Source: Lacihabitans soyangensis
GTDB taxonomy: Bacteria; Bacteroidota; Bacteroidia; Cytophagales; Spirosomataceae
DNA length: 64,000 bases
NCBI RefSeq assembly: GCF_024343775.1
Contig: NZ_RJUF01000010.1
Coordinates: 1-64,000 of the forward strand
Reading direction: 5' to 3'
The notes under the pieces are model-generated. The model was not told where the DNA came from. It made no database searches and saw only the letters and a list, made by a program, of their open reading frames with translations. How positions within the stretch are numbered: position 1 is the stretch's first letter; the number at the start of each line of letters is the position of its first letter. Positions 1 through 6,203 of this stretch are shown in pieces. The position numbers were made by a program, and so were the translations under genes.

Positions 1-26
1 TGTAACGCACCCCAAATAACTCGGAC
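1..26. repeat. Left terminal inverted repeat of the IS3 element
   Basis: It begins TGTAACGCACCCC and ends TCGGAC. It pairs imperfectly, with a one-base offset, with the right end at 1494-1521. The TG tip and the GCACCC block resemble IS150-group ends. Confidence 0.6.
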
Positions 27-52
27 ATAAATTCAAAAATAATTTTGTAATT

Positions 53-364
53 ATGTCTATGAAAAAGAAGAATTATTCTCAGCAAGAGAAGCTAAAGATC
101 CTGAAGGAATGCGAAGAAAAGGGTATGAAACCAATTTTGGAAAAGTATGGTATTTATCCAACGACCTATTATTACTGGAAGCGTAAGTATTATGTGTCAG
201 GGGAATCTGGGTTAAGCCATGGCAATAACAAAGCATCTCAGGGTCGGATTAAAGAACTTGAAAAAGAGCTCAGGGTATACAAGGAAATGTTGGCCGAGCG
301 AGAGTTGGAAATACGATTAAAGGATGAACTGCTAAAAAAGAAGTATCCCCAGACGAAAAAATAG
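53..364 (+). CDS. IS3-family transposase OrfA (DNA-binding subunit)
   Basis: A 103-residue basic protein. The N-terminal half has the helix-turn-helix of IS3/IS911-type OrfA proteins (QQEKLKILKECEEKG, then YGIYPTTYYYWKRKY). Residues about 65-95 form a heptad-like charged helix (RIKELEKELRVYKEMLAERE), as in the leucine-zipper dimerisation region of this family. Its product binds the IS ends and, when ribosomes shift -1 near its 3' end, becomes the N-terminus of the full OrfAB transposase. The stop at 362-364 lies just before the OrfB frame opens visibly at 367. Confidence 0.88.
   Translation: MSMKKKNYSQQEKLKILKECEEKGMKPILEKYGIYPTTYYYWKRKYYVSGESGLSHGNNKASQGRIKELEKELRVYKEMLAERELEIRLKDELLKKKYPQTKK
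334..340 (+). promoter_or_regulatory. Programmed -1 frameshift site (A AAA AAG)
   Basis: The heptamer AAAAAAG sits in the OrfA frame as A-AAA-AAG, the canonical IS3-family slippery phasing. A -1 shift here continues into the frame of the downstream gene with no stop between 340 and 367, giving an OrfAB fusion of about 468 residues. Confidence 0.8.
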
Positions 365-366
365 AT

Positions 367-1458
367 TTGGCCAGGAAGTACATTGGTCTGGGGTTAAGCA
401 AATGTCTGGTATTTAGCTTATTAAGAATCACCAAGCATCAGTATTATTATAAGTCAAAGTTAACTGATAACCGAGGTTTGAAACCAACAGAAACTACCCT
501 CAGGATAGATTCAAAGGGTAAGTTACAGCCTATTTCGAATCAAATTGTAGTAGAAATGATGATTAACACCTTATTCTTGCCAGAGACCAGCTATGGTTAC
601 AGAGCTATGACTGCCAGCCTGCAACATGATGGCCTTATCATCAATCATAAGAAAGTTTATCGACTTATGCGGGAGTACCAAATACTTAATGACCGCAACC
701 AAAGACCTGCCAAAAACTATGTCAAGTATCGAAGAGTGTATCCCAATCAACCTCTGGAGGTATTAGAGATGGATATTAAGTTTCAGTGGGTGAGTGAACA
801 GGCACGTTATGCATTCATTTTGACGGTTATCGACTGTTTTACCAGAAAAGTGCTGTATTGGGAGGTTGCGTTTTCAATTAAGTCAGCCCAAGTAAAAAAG
901 GCTTGGGAAGAGATAATTCTCAACTATCTGCAACCCTATCAAATGCTTAAAAATGATATCACCGTCGAAATAAGAAATGATAATGACACCCGATTTGCTG
1001 CCAAAGAGATTCAGACGTTTTTTAAGGAAAACTACCTTAATCAGGTATTTACTCACCCCTACACTCCACAAGAAAACGGACATATCGAAAGCTTCCATTC
1101 CATACTGGCAAGGTCGTTAAATGCCAAAGCTTTCAAAACATTAAACGAGCTAGAAAAACACCTGATGAATTTTTATAAAATATACAATAACAGCAGATTA
1201 CATGGAAGCCTCGATCACCTCTCGCCAGTAATTTTCTGGAAATTGTGGAATCAAAACTTAATAGAAATGATAGAAGAACAGAACAAGCCAAAAAGATTTA
1301 ATCTAAAAATTCCCCACTACCTGCTATCGGGGAATGGAAGCCTGAGGGAAGTTTCTCCCGAGCTCGAAAAGCTCACTATCAAAATGCACGGGCCCGATAC
1401 ACTTGATCTACTTTCGGTGCAAAGGTCACCGTCGGTCGTTTCTCCATCACAAAATTAG
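367..1458 (+). CDS. IS3-family transposase OrfB (DDE integrase subunit)
   Basis: This is the catalytic half of the IS transposase. Residues about 50-110 match the HTH_21 region (ETSYGYRAMTASLQHDGL). Residues about 125-290 form the rve integrase core. The DDE triad can be read as Asp in LEMDIKFQ, Asp in RNDNDTRF and Glu in ENGHIESF. The visible start at 367 is a TTG. The natural product is more likely the -1 frameshift fusion with OrfA, since the open frame extends back to the slippery site. The C-terminal 60 residues after the core are longer than usual. There are no internal stops, so the element may be active. Confidence 0.88.
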   Translation: MARKYIGLGLSKCLVFSLLRITKHQYYYKSKLTDNRGLKPTETTLRIDSKGKLQPISNQIVVEMMINTLFLPETSYGYRAMTASLQHDGLIINHKKVYRLMREYQILNDRNQRPAKNYVKYRRVYPNQPLEVLEMDIKFQWVSEQARYAFILTVIDCFTRKVLYWEVAFSIKSAQVKKAWEEIILNYLQPYQMLKNDITVEIRNDNDTRFAAKEIQTFFKENYLNQVFTHPYTPQENGHIESFHSILARSLNAKAFKTLNELEKHLMNFYKIYNNSRLHGSLDHLSPVIFWKLWNQNLIEMIEEQNKPKRFNLKIPHYLLSGNGSLREVSPELEKLTIKMHGPDTLDLLSVQRSPSVVSPSQN

Positions 1459-1493
1459 TATATTGCAGTACACATTAAATTAACATTTAAAAA

Positions 1494-1521
1494 ATAGTCC
1501 GAATTTCAGGGGGCTAAACCA
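1494..1521. repeat. Right terminal inverted repeat of the IS3 element
   Basis: The reverse complement carries TG, GCCCCC, GAAAT and TCGGAC, matching the left end in order. The outer eight bases match poorly, so the exact tip is uncertain. An alternative tip near 1472 (TGCAGTACA) was considered, but it lacks the CCCC and TCGGAC blocks. Confidence 0.55.
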
Positions 1522-2024
1522 CTAGTTTTTATCACATTAATGTGGTGCAAAATATGTCCCATCATAATTAAACCCAAAGCCCTCGCACTGAAATTGTGCG
1601 TTACGCCATTGCCTAAAAATTTACTTTGTTCTTCTGTTACGTTTTGAAATAGTAGACTTGAATTATTTCTCACCGCCTTAAATTCACCTATCAGACTTTC
1701 CATAGTTCGGTGCGTAACATCAACGTTTGATGCATACAACATGTCATCCATACTTTGCAGTGGCGTTATGTTGTCGCCTCTTAAACAAACGAGCGTGCGG
1801 TAAGCAAAAACCCGTTCTGTATCAATGATATGCATCAATACTTCTTTAATCGTCCACTTATCTATTCCATATTTGTAATCATGTTTGTCGGCTGGAATAT
1901 TCTCAAAAAATTCAATTGTGTTTTCAGTATTCTTTAGAAATGTTTGTTGAAAATCTCCAAGAGGTACTAAGTCTATATAGTCTTGAAAATACGGATTATA
2001 CTCTATTTTTTCTGGTTTGTCCAT
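1506..2024 (-). CDS. DinB/YfiT-family putative metalloenzyme, 3' end replaced by IS sequence
   Basis: A 172-residue four-helix-bundle protein of the DinB superfamily, members of which bind a metal through three histidines and often act as thiol-dependent transferases. The family signature can be seen in WTIKEVLMHIIDTERVFAYR (about residues 57-76) and GHILHHINVIK near the C-terminus. In homologues the sequence after HHINVIK usually continues for only a few residues (often ERY). Here it reads TSGLAP, and the last five codons and the TGA fall inside the inferred right end of the IS element. The enzyme probably remains functional. It is 4 bp or so from nothing else and is monocistronic as seen. 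Confidence 0.82.
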   Translation of the reverse strand: MDKPEKIEYNPYFQDYIDLVPLGDFQQTFLKNTENTIEFFENIPADKHDYKYGIDKWTIKEVLMHIIDTERVFAYRTLVCLRGDNITPLQSMDDMLYASNVDVTHRTMESLIGEFKAVRNNSSLLFQNVTEEQSKFLGNGVTHNFSARALGLIMMGHILHHINVIKTSGLAP

Positions 2025-2172
2025 TTTTTGTTTTTTTGGATTTTCTTTGGGGTTTATTTTTTTATTCCTCGTCGGTCAGTTCGTTTAGTTGTTTTTCTTG
2101 CATGATTTCTCTGTGATTTATTCGAAACCAAATTAGGGATTATTTGGGAAAATTGGAAGTTTTTTGTTTAAG

Positions 2173-2268
2173 CAGAGTCTCCGCAGGGACTCTGTACGTT
2201 GCTTATACATTGTGCGTTTGGCTTTTCGGTGTAGTTCAGTGTTCCCTAAATGGAAGCTCTGACCTGAC
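2173..2268. repeat. Palindromic intergenic repeat, copy 1
   Basis: It carries a perfect 7-bp inverted repeat, CAGAGTC/GACTCTG, at 2173-2179 and 2188-2194. The following stretch ACGTTGCTTAT and a weaker second hairpin near 2239-2262 complete it. It is about 94% identical to copy 2 (3404-3498) over the first 34 bp and more loosely similar afterwards. It lies 8 bp downstream of the gene at 2276-3283. Confidence 0.75.
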
Positions 2269-2275
2269 AAATGAG

Positions 2276-3283
2276 TTATTCTTTAAGCATGAGTTCGCTA
2301 TTTGATGTCCATAAACTGAAATATGGATTTTTAGCATCAGTTCGTTTTAATATTAGCAAAAATGGTTTATCAAATTTCATTACTTTAGGTTTTGGCCTTT
2401 CTTCACCTCCCAATGCTGCAGCAGCAGCTTCAAATTCCGCCTCAGTTTCAATCCTTGATCCATATTCATCCAGATGAAACGCAATTCTTTGCCATGCTTT
2501 TTCAATATAAAAAGGTTCTTTGTTTGCGATGATAGTTTTACCAGTAATTGTTTTGAAGTCGTGTTCAATATTGAAGTCGAATTTTGGAATGACAATTAAA
2601 TCTTCATCACTTATTGCATATTTCCATTTTTGCTTTTCATCTTTTTCTTCTTCCATGCCCAATTTTGTAAGCCTTATTAATTCATAATACATTTCAGACA
2701 TAGTATTATAGTTATTACTAGACTTAAAAAGTAAAATTTCGTGTTCCTTATTTTTAGGTTGTAATTTCACTATGAAGTTGTCATCGTTCTTATAGTAACT
2801 TATGTTGATAACCTTCCACAACATATAATCAAGTCCTTTTGTTCCAAAAGAAGCTACCTTTGTATTTTCAAAAACAAGGCTGTCTTTGAAACTATTTAAT
2901 TCGTGTTCAAAATTTAAGTTATTCTTAAATTCAGCTTGTACTTTAATTTTATCACCGTCAACTTGCCCGCTTGAGGAGTACTCATTTTGTTTTAATACTC
3001 CAATAAAGGATTTAGAATTATTAAGTAATGTCAAATCATCAAATTCATTTTTTACAATAATAGGTTCGTTTATAATCTTTCTTATTTCGTTCCAAGCATT
3101 CAATAATGAGACGCAATAGATTGCATTTTTATCCTTGCTGATTTTATTCTCGAGTGTTGGAATAAAGTCTGTTTTTTTATATGCAGACAAATCTTTACTA
3201 CTTGAAAAATTTTTCTCAGGTAGAGAACAACTTTGTATTATTATTAAAATGCTTGCAAAAAATGCAATGTTAAGTTTATTCAT
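2276..3283 (-). CDS. Serpin-like lipoprotein (divergent)
   Basis: The chosen ATG at 3283 gives 335 residues beginning with a lipoprotein signal, MNKLNIAFFASILIIIQSC, with the lipid Cys at 19. I recognise no exact family, but the C-terminal 110 residues recall serpins. VIPKFDFNIEHDF (about 231-243) resembles the serpin strand around 'lPkF'. FHLDEYGSRIETEAEFEAAA (about 269-288) resembles the start of the reactive-centre loop with its Ala-rich hinge. KFDKPFLLILKRTDAKN (about 303-319) resembles the 'DhPFlFlIrd' strand. The upstream YYKNDDNFIVKLQPKN also fits. If correct, it would be a surface protease inhibitor. The ORF extends in-frame upstream to 3367, but that start would bury the signal peptide. 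It is flanked on both sides by the palindromic repeat. Confidence 0.6.
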   Translation of the reverse strand: MNKLNIAFFASILIIIQSCSLPEKNFSSSKDLSAYKKTDFIPTLENKISKDKNAIYCVSLLNAWNEIRKIINEPIIVKNEFDDLTLLNNSKSFIGVLKQNEYSSSGQVDGDKIKVQAEFKNNLNFEHELNSFKDSLVFENTKVASFGTKGLDYMLWKVINISYYKNDDNFIVKLQPKNKEHEILLFKSSNNYNTMSEMYYELIRLTKLGMEEEKDEKQKWKYAISDEDLIVIPKFDFNIEHDFKTITGKTIIANKEPFYIEKAWQRIAFHLDEYGSRIETEAEFEAAAAALGGEERPKPKVMKFDKPFLLILKRTDAKNPYFSLWTSNSELMLKE

Positions 3284-3403
3284 AATTATCGTCATCGGAA
3301 CGTTATTTGCGATGTGGCTGGTTTTGAAACTGTTCTGTCCGTAAAAAATGTTCAATAAATGTACCAAAGGTGAAGTTAAACTGCTTTGTTTAATTGATTT
3401 CAG

Positions 3404-3498
3404 CAGAATCTCTGCAGGGACTCTGTACGTTGCTTATTGCTAATGCCTTGTTTTTCCAGTCAAGTTCAGAGTCCCCTGATGGGAGACTCTGAAGGGAC
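3404..3498. repeat. Palindromic intergenic repeat, copy 2
   Basis: It contains CAGAATC...GACTCTG (3404-3425), GTACGTTGCTTAT, and a second, perfect 7-bp hairpin, CAGAGTC (3467-3473)/GACTCTG (3485-3491). Copy 1 at 2173-2268 matches it in the same orientation on the other side of the lipoprotein gene. It lies about 65 bp downstream of the gene at 3563-4015. Confidence 0.75.
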
Positions 3499-3562
3499 GG
3501 GAAACTTTGAAGCAACCATCTAATCCTCCAATATTTTATATATTATATTGTGCACAGGTTTT

Positions 3563-4015
3563 CTATTTTATTTCAATTTCAGAGATGATATTATCTTTCC
3601 ATGTAAATAAAATATAGCTATTATCATTAGGATTTGTCGATTCATATTCAACTTCAAAACTACTTTCTCCTATGTCAATTGGTGTAATCGCTGATAAATA
3701 GAAATCTTTTGTCCAATCTCCGCAAAACTTGGTTTTATCTAAATTCAAACTTTTTGATTCCAGATGAATTCGTTCTGCTATTTCTTTTATATTATCAACA
3801 ATTATATAGGCGGAATCAAATTGTTCTCTAAAAGGTCCGTACGAATTTCCTTCTAAAATTATTACAGTTTCCTGTAATTGTCCCGAAAGTCTAATTTCAC
3901 TTGCCCAAACATAACTAATTGATGGATGTGTTTTTCTAATTCTGGATTTTAGATAACCTAATTTCGTATCCGCTATAGTTTTTTCCTTTCCGAACAAAAA
4001 GTCTTTAAATCCCAT
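3563..4015 (-). CDS. Hypothetical cytoplasmic protein
   Basis: A 150-residue protein with no signal peptide or membrane segment. It starts MGFKDFLFGKEKTIADTKLG. The centre has an alternating strand pattern with a helix (DNIKEIAERIHLES, about 75-88), and the end has two likely strands (SSFEVEYESTN, SYILFTWKDN). I do not recognise the family. The size, mixed alpha/beta pattern and location in a run of unrelated small minus-strand genes would suit an immunity or anti-phage accessory protein, but nothing in the sequence shows that. It has a full-length open frame with normal codon use. Confidence 0.6.
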   Translation of the reverse strand: MGFKDFLFGKEKTIADTKLGYLKSRIRKTHPSISYVWASEIRLSGQLQETVIILEGNSYGPFREQFDSAYIIVDNIKEIAERIHLESKSLNLDKTKFCGDWTKDFYLSAITPIDIGESSFEVEYESTNPNDNSYILFTWKDNIISEIEIK

Positions 4016-4060
4016 ATTTGCAGATTGTAAATCTATGTTTATTTTTTCTAAACTTGTGCA

Positions 4061-4195
4061 TAACGTTCAGGGCTTTTGGCAGGTGGGGAAATGGAATTCC
4101 TTCTGCTCAGTCTTGGTACAAATGTAGAATAAAGCTCCTAATGTACAATTAATTCCGCCGGCTCCACTTGCCACATGGACATGATTGGTGGCAGT
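4061..4195. repeat. Large imperfect hairpin, attC-like in form
   Basis: GGCAGGTGGGG (about 4077-4087) pairs with CTCCACTTGCC (about 4161-4171) with two mismatches; GGAATTCC lies between them. On the minus strand it runs from just after the stop codon of the gene at 4200 to ...GTTATGCA (4065-4058). A stem with mismatches ending in GTTATGC resembles integron attC sites in form, but no integrase is in the window. Confidence 0.45.
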
Positions 4196-4199
4196 TTGT

Positions 4200-4805
4200 T
4201 TATCCGACTACCTTTCCTACTGTCAATTTGCAACTCTCTGGATATGAACTTCCATTGTCCATCCAAAGTCTAAAATTCATATTATCGAATATGTCGCTCG
4301 GAATAATTTCAAAGTCTCTAATTTCAACTTCTCGTTTTAAAATACGTGGTACAATTTCGTTAATGAACCAAGAATTATGAGTTATAATTAATGATGTTTT
4401 ACGACCTGTATTAGCTAATGGTGACAAAAGCAAATCGTATAACTCTTTATCATGTTTATATGACTCTGAAAAACTGTCAAAATCTAAATTATTAACCACT
4501 GAATTATCTAATGCACTTACAAAATCTCCAAGTGTGGGAATAAATTTATTTTGATAATCAGGAAGAATATGGTCTTGTTCACAAAGGTCTTTAACATTAA
4601 CCGTTTTGTTGTCACCGTTTATTATTGAGTGTCCAAATATTGGAACAATCACCCTTCTAATTCCCCACATTGTATGAAGAAGTCGGTGTCGATTATCACT
4701 ACAAAGTTCTTTTGTACTATCAATGAAATCATGAATTGGCAAATAGTCTTCTATTTTACCGCCTCTTCGTCTAACCGAAATTTGAGAATGGAGAATGGAA
4801 TTCAT
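4200..4805 (-). CDS. Hypothetical protein with DUF6915-like N-terminal region
   Basis: A 201-residue soluble protein. Residues about 1-95 resemble the DUF6915 type (SQISVRRRGGKIEDYLPIHD, then FIDSTKELCSDNRHRLLHT, then a GIRR..P.FG segment, and EQDHILPDYQNKFIPTLGDF). This is a small family of unknown function with a conserved DxRHR motif. Residues about 100-201 are not recognised and include SLIITHNSWFINEIVPRIL. It begins 5 bp after the stop of the gene at 4811-5287, so the two are almost certainly co-transcribed. The start is an ATG with no good alternative. Confidence 0.62.
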   Translation of the reverse strand: MNSILHSQISVRRRGGKIEDYLPIHDFIDSTKELCSDNRHRLLHTMWGIRRVIVPIFGHSIINGDNKTVNVKDLCEQDHILPDYQNKFIPTLGDFVSALDNSVVNNLDFDSFSESYKHDKELYDLLLSPLANTGRKTSLIITHNSWFINEIVPRILKREVEIRDFEIIPSDIFDNMNFRLWMDNGSSYPESCKLTVGKVVG

Positions 4806-4810
4806 AGGTA

Positions 4811-5287
4811 TTAAAACTCTTGCAATTCGTCTTCTTCATAATCTCTTTCATCTTCTACTGATGACATTTCAGCATCATCTTGATTTTTTGGAGAAGGGGC
4901 TTCTTCATCACAATATTCTACGATGTCGTGAAAAGAAAATCCAAGAATATTCAAAAATACTTTAGCTTGTTCAGAATTAATTTCATTTGGAAAATTAAAA
5001 GAATTTTTTTTTGTAATCGTCAAATCAAATTCGGTTTTATAATAATTTTCCATTTGCTCAAACTTCTCATCATAATTTTTTGTATCAAAATTATTATCAT
5101 AAAAAAAGAAATCTCTTGCATCCCAACCCTTCAAGTTTTGCATAGAAATAATATCTTGATTTATTTTTTCGGCTTTGGCTTCTTCTAATGTGTTAAAAAT
5201 ACTAACTACTGTACCGTTTGCATTTACATCTTCCCATGATTCATCTGTGTAGAAAAAACCTTTTTTGTGAATTACGAATTTTGCCAT
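4811..5287 (-). CDS. Hypothetical acidic protein, first gene of a pair
   Basis: The ATG at 5287 (MAKFVIHKKGFFYTDESWE) is preferred over the upstream in-frame start at 5338 because the extra residues look like leader sequence. The protein has 158 residues. The first 40 look like a small beta sheet followed by a helix (NTLEEAKAEKINQDI). The last 30 are strongly acidic (DEEAPSPKNQDDAEMSSVED and on to DELQEF). I do not recognise the family. The acidic tail and the tight coupling to the next gene would fit a regulator, chaperone or immunity partner of that protein; this is inference only. Confidence 0.6.
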   Translation of the reverse strand: MAKFVIHKKGFFYTDESWEDVNANGTVVSIFNTLEEAKAEKINQDIISMQNLKGWDARDFFFYDNNFDTKNYDEKFEQMENYYKTEFDLTITKKNSFNFPNEINSEQAKVFLNILGFSFHDIVEYCDEEAPSPKNQDDAEMSSVEDERDYEEDELQEF

Positions 5288-5635
5288 TTTGTTATAATTA
5301 AATTGTTCTTTTACAAATCTTGAATAGTTGATACTCAAATTGGCACCAACGAATATATTTAAGCAATACTTTTTTTGAATTCCGTAGATTTCTCAATTGA
5401 CTTTGAATGAATTATTTGAATAATAGAAAAGTTCTTGCATTTAAATGGGAAGCTGCGTAAATATTTTTTTCATTATAGAGGTGTTTTTTATTTTCGCCTT
5501 TTCAAAGGTAATTTATTTTCTGTTTTTGTCAAATTATTATTTCAGTTATCACAATCCTTAATCGGACTCTTCTTTTGGTCAAATCCTTTGGTGTTTATTT
5601 GGGTGTAAATTTCAACGGTTTTTGCAGACCAATTC
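5288..5635. other. AT-rich intergenic region without a visible gene
   Basis: About 350 bp between the start of the 4811-5287 gene and the end of the DUF1801 gene. It is AT-rich with T-runs. I see no open frame of useful length, no strong hairpin with a T-tract and no copy of the neighbouring palindromic repeats. It must contain the promoter of the minus-strand pair. Confidence 0.5.
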
Positions 5636-5992
5636 CTAATTTCCTTTTTTATCCAATCGCAAAGCTTCTTGCAAAACCTCCAAAATAGTACCCATAGGCA
5701 AATCCAAATTAGGATTAACTCTGAGTATCTTCATTTTGGCTCGATCGCCTTGTTCCAGTTCGGGGTGGTGGAGGCGGTTTCCTTCTACCATCAGTATATA
5801 GGGTTCTTGGGTCTTTTTGTCTACCCAAACATAACAGAATCTTTTTCCTTTGTACAAAAAGCAGGGCATTCCGTACTTAATGGTTTCAGTAATTTCGGTA
5901 TTTTGAGCCAAAATAATACTCCTTAAAGCCAAAAGACAGCTTTTGTTAGGTTCATTTTGCCCCAAATAATATTTTTGTAAATCTTCAATCAT
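5636..5992 (-). CDS. DUF1801 domain-containing protein (YdhG-like)
   Basis: A 118-residue single-domain protein of the DUF1801/YdhG fold. Family marks are ALRSIILAQNTEITETIKYG (about 22-41), where the segment leading to IKYGMP is the conserved core, followed by PCFLYKGKRFCYVWVDKK and a C-terminal LEVLQEALRLD helix. The family is widespread and its function is unproven; some members are annotated as iron-chaperone- or frataxin-like. It stands alone, facing away from the transglutaminase cluster, with 200 bp between them. Confidence 0.85.
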   Translation of the reverse strand: MIEDLQKYYLGQNEPNKSCLLALRSIILAQNTEITETIKYGMPCFLYKGKRFCYVWVDKKTQEPYILMVEGNRLHHPELEQGDRAKMKILRVNPNLDLPMGTILEVLQEALRLDKKGN

Positions 5993-6148
5993 AGTTTTCT
6001 AATTGAACCAATAACCACTTTGACTCTGCACAGTGTACCAACAACCAGTAACAAATAAACCAATCAACCCCCTTTATTGCACTTAACAAGTCAAAAATAA
6101 TATTATTCTAGGTTTTTAAATGGATTTTCTAACCCATTTTGTTGCCTA

Positions 6149-6177
6149 TTGAGTTTTTTGGGCTTAAATTACATTTG
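6149..6177 (+). promoter_or_regulatory. Bacteroidota-type promoter for the transglutaminase gene
   Basis: TACATTTG at 6170-6177 fits the -7 consensus TAnnTTTG. A TTG at 6149-6151, 18 bp upstream, serves as the -33 element. The predicted start is near 6184, 20 bp before the ATG. Confidence 0.5.
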
Positions 6178-6203
6178 TTGATTAATAAGCCAAAGAATAG
6201 TAC

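Larger units (their letters stand above)
1..1521 (+). mobile_element. IS3-family insertion sequence (IS150-like)
   Basis: The element holds two overlapping-frame transposase genes joined by an A6G slippery site and imperfect terminal inverted repeats. The left tip starts TGTAACGCACCCC at base 1. The right tip, read on the minus strand from about 1521, starts TGGTTTAGCCCCC, and both contain TCGGAC about 20 bases in. The window begins exactly at the left tip, so the left flank and any target-site duplication cannot be seen. The right boundary is inferred from the repeat and could be off by a few bases. The element lies against, and probably cuts, the 3' end of the neighbouring DinB gene. Confidence 0.78.

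Noticed and set aside
1464-1472. TGCAGTACA as the right tip of the IS
   Set aside because: It matches the tip sequence but lacks the inner CCCC and TCGGAC blocks, which occur at 1494-1514. The later boundary is preferred.
2173-4195. A bona fide integron cassette array
   Set aside because: No integron integrase is in the window, and elements 1 and 2 lack proper RYYYAAC/GTTRRRY core sites. Kept only as a hypothesis for the third element.
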